Shown here in pieces: positions 61,283 to 64,000 of a stretch of DNA of 64,000 nucleotides. The stretch is from Pampus argenteus (Eukaryota > Chordata > Actinopteri > Scombriformes > Stromateidae), in contig CM072866.1 of assembly GCA_036937835.1 (NCBI GenBank), positions 18,742,001 through 18,806,000 of the forward strand, written 5' to 3'. Under the pieces are notes generated by a model that worked only from the letters and a program-made list of their open reading frames with translations, had not been told where the DNA came from and made no database searches. Position 1 is the stretch's first letter, and every line of letters starts with the position of its first letter. The position numbers were made by a program, and so were the translations under genes.

Positions 61283-63654
61283 CTGGAGAGGGAAAGCAGA
61301 CATAAGTCAAGTATTGATATTCCATCAAACTCATCTCCGATAATTGTGTGAGTGTCAGGCATGGGGGGGAAGTAAAGTACGTTCGTTCCTACCTTCCTAG
61401 GTGGGGTAGACTTGCCAGAGTCAAGATCCAAATCCAGGTACTCCACCTGTTTGTCTCCTTTTGGCTTCACCATCGGGCTGCTCCCACCATCCGCAGTCAT
61501 TGGCGGACCAAGCTTCATGTTCTACATTAGCCAGAAAAAGAATAATTTAATTGATGGAAGAAGAACGCTGAGGCAGTGTCACAATAAAACATAGCTCATA
61601 TTTTAATACACAACTGTGTTGTCACAATAACCAAAATGTCTTTGCTAAAATTTGAGATTTTTACAGCTATTATATTTAACAAATACCTGGCCCTATAGCA
61701 AAGCATTTTGTAAGCACATATTGTATTCAAAAACAGCTTCAGCAGGTGTATATACCGATGTAAATGGCTCATGGATTGGAACATGATATAAGGTGAACAA
61801 GAGACAGTTTATGTAAAATCAAACGAAATCTCAAACTGAAGTATAATCCATGTTAACTATTGACAAAACAACTGAGAAATATGGGATCATTAAGGTCGAG
61901 ATGATTATCATTTTATCTTTTTATCAGTGAACATTTTCTAGCAGTTCCCATTTCTGACAAACCAGTTTGGCAAGCGCAGATTTTGGCACTGAACATGCCA
62001 AAACTTCAGTAGCATCTTAGATTTCTCTACATTTTATTTGATTTCTTTAAAATGTTTTTGGTACTTGTTCATAAGGAACAGTTGAATATTTATTCCCTTG
62101 TTGACTTTCTGATTTTTTTCATTTTTCTATCTTCGTTTTTTTTTTACAATGACAATGCTTTGTGTTTTCCTTTTTGCAGTGACATTTTATTGTCCATTTC
62201 TAAGATGAAGAGTTATAGATTTGGTAGAAAAAGTCAAACTTCTGGTATTATGACAACACTGATGCATTTGGACCTAGTGTTAAATATGAACTACACGTGG
62301 GAGTTAATAACTAGGATGGTGACAGGACATACTAATTGTAAGGAAAGTGATGTACTGTATAACTGGCTAATAATCACCGTGTGTGTATCCAAGCCACAGC
62401 TTCTGGGTGATGTTGGTGACTAACAATAGCACAGTAAAGTCTGTTCTATATACTTTTTGATCTAATGACAACGACTGAAACTGGCAAGCGTTGGTGCTCT
62501 GACAGGGCAGGCCATGCATGTCTAACCTGGCAACCCTGCTCACCTCCTCTATGGTGTCAAGTTCCTCCACCTCCCTCTTTACAGGGGTGATGGGGACAGT
62601 GCAGTAGAAGGACTCCTCTCTACACAAAGTGAGAAGGAAGTAGTGACAAAGGAAAGGAGAGAATAGCAGATGGTCAAGAACAAAATGCAGGAAAAAGAAA
62701 ATGGATGAAGCTAGAGCCTGGTGAAGCCAGAGAAATGAGGGACTAGGGAGAAAGAAATTAACATGAGTGATGAAAGAACAGGGAGTCAGCAAACAGTATC
62801 AAAGCAAATGTTGGAAAAAGTTAACACATTGTTACAGCAAGAAATATAGGAAAATGGTACATAGGCAAAACTGTTGAGAAAAGAAAAACCGAGAAGAAAA
62901 GAAAAAAGTTATCCCGTCAGTGTATGACTAATTATTGCTGTAAAAGCCAATTGTGCCCGTTTCATCAGGCATTACTGAATGTCTAAATCTTAACTTGAAA
63001 GGGATCCGAGGGACAACACTAAAGGTAGTAATTTGAGGAAAAAAGAAAAACAAACCAAAAAAAACCCAGGCATCTTTCACAGAACACAATACCTGAAAAA
63101 CAAAAGAACAAAAACAGAGAAAGCAGAGCAGCAGGACGTGAGAAAACTGCAAAGAAAAGAGTTGAAAAGGCGAGGAGTCCATCTGCAGCAACCAGTAATT
63201 TGTCCACACTAATGTATGGATTATGGAGAGGAGCAAGGACTAATATTTTCTGTATAGCAATTACATCGTAACAACCTAGATTGAGCTGTTTAATCCTGAA
63301 AGTGTGTCTATCTCGTACAGAATCCTCCTGCATTTATGGTGCAGCTGTTGTGAAAGCTGTTTTTATAGATTTCATGTGAACAATGTAGTTTTTTTAAGAA
63401 ACCATAGAAATATCACATATTACATTAGAAATCAAAGTAGACATTTATCACATGTATTTTGTAGCTTAAATTATTTGTGATTTCAGAAGTAAAGAAAAAA
63501 AGTAATCATGCAACTAGAGGATAGTTGTGTGTTACATACTGGTTCATCTGATGACATATTTGAGACCATGGCTACATAATTCTCATCACATTCCTCGGAG
63601 TCAGTGCTGGAGGCCGTGCTATGCACTGACGGGGGTCTTGTTGGCATTGGAAAC
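61124..63654 (-). CDS. gab1: gab1, GRB2-associated binding protein 1, C-terminal part (3 exons; 5' part outside window)
   Basis: Scaffold adaptor that is tyrosine-phosphorylated downstream of receptor tyrosine kinases such as MET and EGFR. It recruits PI3K p85 and the phosphatase SHP2 at the plasma membrane to drive ERK and AKT signalling. Three exons (63540-63654, 61393-61521, 61124-61282, minus strand) join in frame into 133 residues plus a split Arg codon at the upstream edge. The joined tail has, in order, a Ser/Thr-rich stretch with ENYVAM (YxxM, p85 site), GDKQVEYLDLDLD (SHP2 site) and DERVDYVVVDQQ (second SHP2 site), then the TREAW motif and the stop. This pattern matches vertebrate GAB1 exon by exon in length; GAB2 and GAB3 differ here (GAB2 has VDYVQVD). 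The PH domain, MET-binding region and GRB2 SH3-binding motifs are encoded beyond base 64000. All introns are GT-AG and phases agree. Identification is from recognised family sequence, not from a search. Confidence 0.93.
61393..61521 (-). CDS. gab1: gab1 penultimate coding exon (SHP2-binding VEYLDLDLD)
   Basis: This exon holds 43 codons and is phase 0 at both ends. The acceptor is at 61522-61523 and the donor (AAG|gtagga) at 61391-61392. It encodes GGSSPMVKPKGDKQVEYLDLDLD followed in frame by SGKSTPPRK. The tyrosine matches human GAB1 Tyr627, the first SHP2-binding site. The KPKGDKQ run and the STPPRK end are nearly invariant in vertebrate GAB1, which makes this the strongest single diagnostic exon in the window. 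Confidence 0.94.
61522..63539 (-). other. gab1: gab1 intron (2.0 kb) containing the candidate cassette exon
   Basis: A GT-AG intron between the YxxM exon and the VEYLDLDLD exon, phase 0. Besides the candidate exon at 62544-62615 it is AT-rich and shows purine-rich blocks on the plus strand (62630-62760, 62880-63180), i.e. long pyrimidine runs in the transcript. These account for the open frames of 100-140 codons here; none resembles a known protein. Confidence 0.8.
62544..62615 (-). CDS. Candidate gab1 cassette exon, 24 in-frame codons (uncertain)
   Basis: Within the 2.0-kb gab1 intron, the minus strand has a pyrimidine-rich tract, three stacked AGs (tgtagagag), an open 72-nt segment and a consensus donor (GAG|gtgagc, GT at 62542-62543). 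Using the third AG gives 24 codons, phase 0 at both ends, encoding ESFYCTVPITPVKREVEELD and four more acidic residues. That would fit exactly between the flanking phase-0 exons. Using the first AG (76 nt) or second AG (74 nt) shifts the frame and meets a stop inside the segment, so it could also act as a poison exon. I do not recognise this peptide in mammalian GAB1. It may be fish-specific, alternative, or chance: it lies inside the window's longest open frame (141 codons), which is otherwise meaningless. Confidence 0.35.
63540..63654 (-). CDS. gab1: gab1 coding exon with YxxM (PI3K p85) motif
   Basis: This exon has 115 nt: one base completing a split codon (AG|G, Arg) and 38 codons ending phase 0 at a strong donor (CCA|gtatgt, GT at 63538-63539). 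The acceptor is tctctctag, with AG at 63655-63656. It encodes FPMPTRPPSVHST, an acidic Ser-rich stretch, then ENYVAM and MSSDEP. The exon is the same length as the corresponding human GAB1 segment. The human ENYVPM is ENYVAM here, which keeps Tyr and Met of the p85 SH2 consensus. It joins in frame to 61521, or to the optional segment at 62615. Confidence 0.92.
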
Positions 63655-64000
63655 CTAGAGAGACTGAGCAGCATTCACAATGTTTACACACCGACTTCCA
63701 GGCAGATACAGTCTCTGGTGAGCACAAAATATAATACAGACATAACAGCCACAGCTATAAAGCACTGTGCCCAGAAGAGTCTCTGCAACACTAAGCACAG
63801 GCCTCATCCCAGATAAGCCAACAAACTGCATTCAGTATAATGTAGCTCTGAGGCAGATCCCAGACCTGTTTTCATGAGCAGTGCTACTAAGTGACTACAG
63901 TAATGTATGAGGTGTTAGTGCCTACTTCTTTAGTTAATTATATCTACTATAAAAAGGGCATGTTCACACCAAAGAACCAACCAACCAAAAAAGAAAAAAA
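63655..64000 (-). other. gab1: gab1 upstream intron, 3' part, to window edge
   Basis: Sequence upstream of the YxxM exon on the minus strand. No further recognisable GAB1 segment (for example the region before FPM) occurs before base 64000, so the next exon is outside. The pyrimidine tract and AG at 63655-63656 mark its end. Confidence 0.75.

Noticed and set aside
62052..62423. 123-codon plus-strand open frame antisense to gab1
   Set aside because: Lies in a gab1 intron, T-rich at the start, with no similarity to any protein and no splice or promoter context.
62928..63333. Two overlapping minus-strand frames of 102-104 codons in a gab1 intron
   Set aside because: Caused by a long pyrimidine-biased tract; Phe/Leu/Ser-rich translations without domain character.
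1..64000. CRISPR arrays, operons, phage or plasmid modules
   Set aside because: Tandem repeats present are only microsatellites; gene structure is spliced and eukaryotic throughout.

Overview
The window reads as nuclear DNA of a ray-finned (teleost) fish. It is AT-rich, shows spliceosomal exon/intron structure, and carries many short decayed repeats of the kinds common in teleost genomes: hAT-like MITEs, Tc1/mariner-like derivatives, LINE tails and long dinucleotide microsatellites. There is no prokaryotic architecture: no operons, ribosome binding sites, CRISPR arrays or phage genes. The only protein-coding gene I can support is the 3' part of gab1 (GRB2-associated binding protein 1), on the minus strand at the right edge.

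Right end (about 59.4-64.0 kb): three in-frame coding exons of gab1 (63540-63654, 61393-61521, 61124-61282; all minus) encode the C-terminal docking tail. The tail carries a YxxM motif for PI3K p85 and two tyrosine motifs for SHP2. A further 72-nt in-frame segment (62544-62615), flanked by AG and GT, sits in the 2-kb intron and may be a cassette or poison exon. A 3' UTR of about 1.7 kb follows, with two possible poly(A) signals. The 5' exons of gab1 lie beyond base 64000.

About 0.7 kb past the inferred gab1 poly(A) site, a compact CpG-rich segment (about 58.55-58.72 kb) has ETS- and YY1-type motifs and two good minus-strand splice donors, with no ATG in the presumed exon. I read it as the promoter and non-coding first exon of a second minus-strand transcript running left. 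I recognise no coding exon of that transcript in the remaining 58 kb. That stretch is therefore either a very long first intron or a gene desert.

Region 1-58.5 kb: non-coding. It contains (a) dispersed repeats and transposon remnants, many of them in two or more copies within the window; (b) microsatellites; (c) several blocks of 200-400 bp with balanced composition and dense homeobox-, SOX- or GATA-like words, which look like conserved non-coding elements (a judgement by eye, untested by alignment). The most unusual signals are a 59-bp ungapped near-duplicate shared by two such blocks 13 kb apart (14871 and 27984), a 46-bp near-identical sequence abutting CA microsatellites at 30948 and 45265, and the candidate gab1 cassette exon. 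I found no evidence of a previously undescribed multi-gene system.
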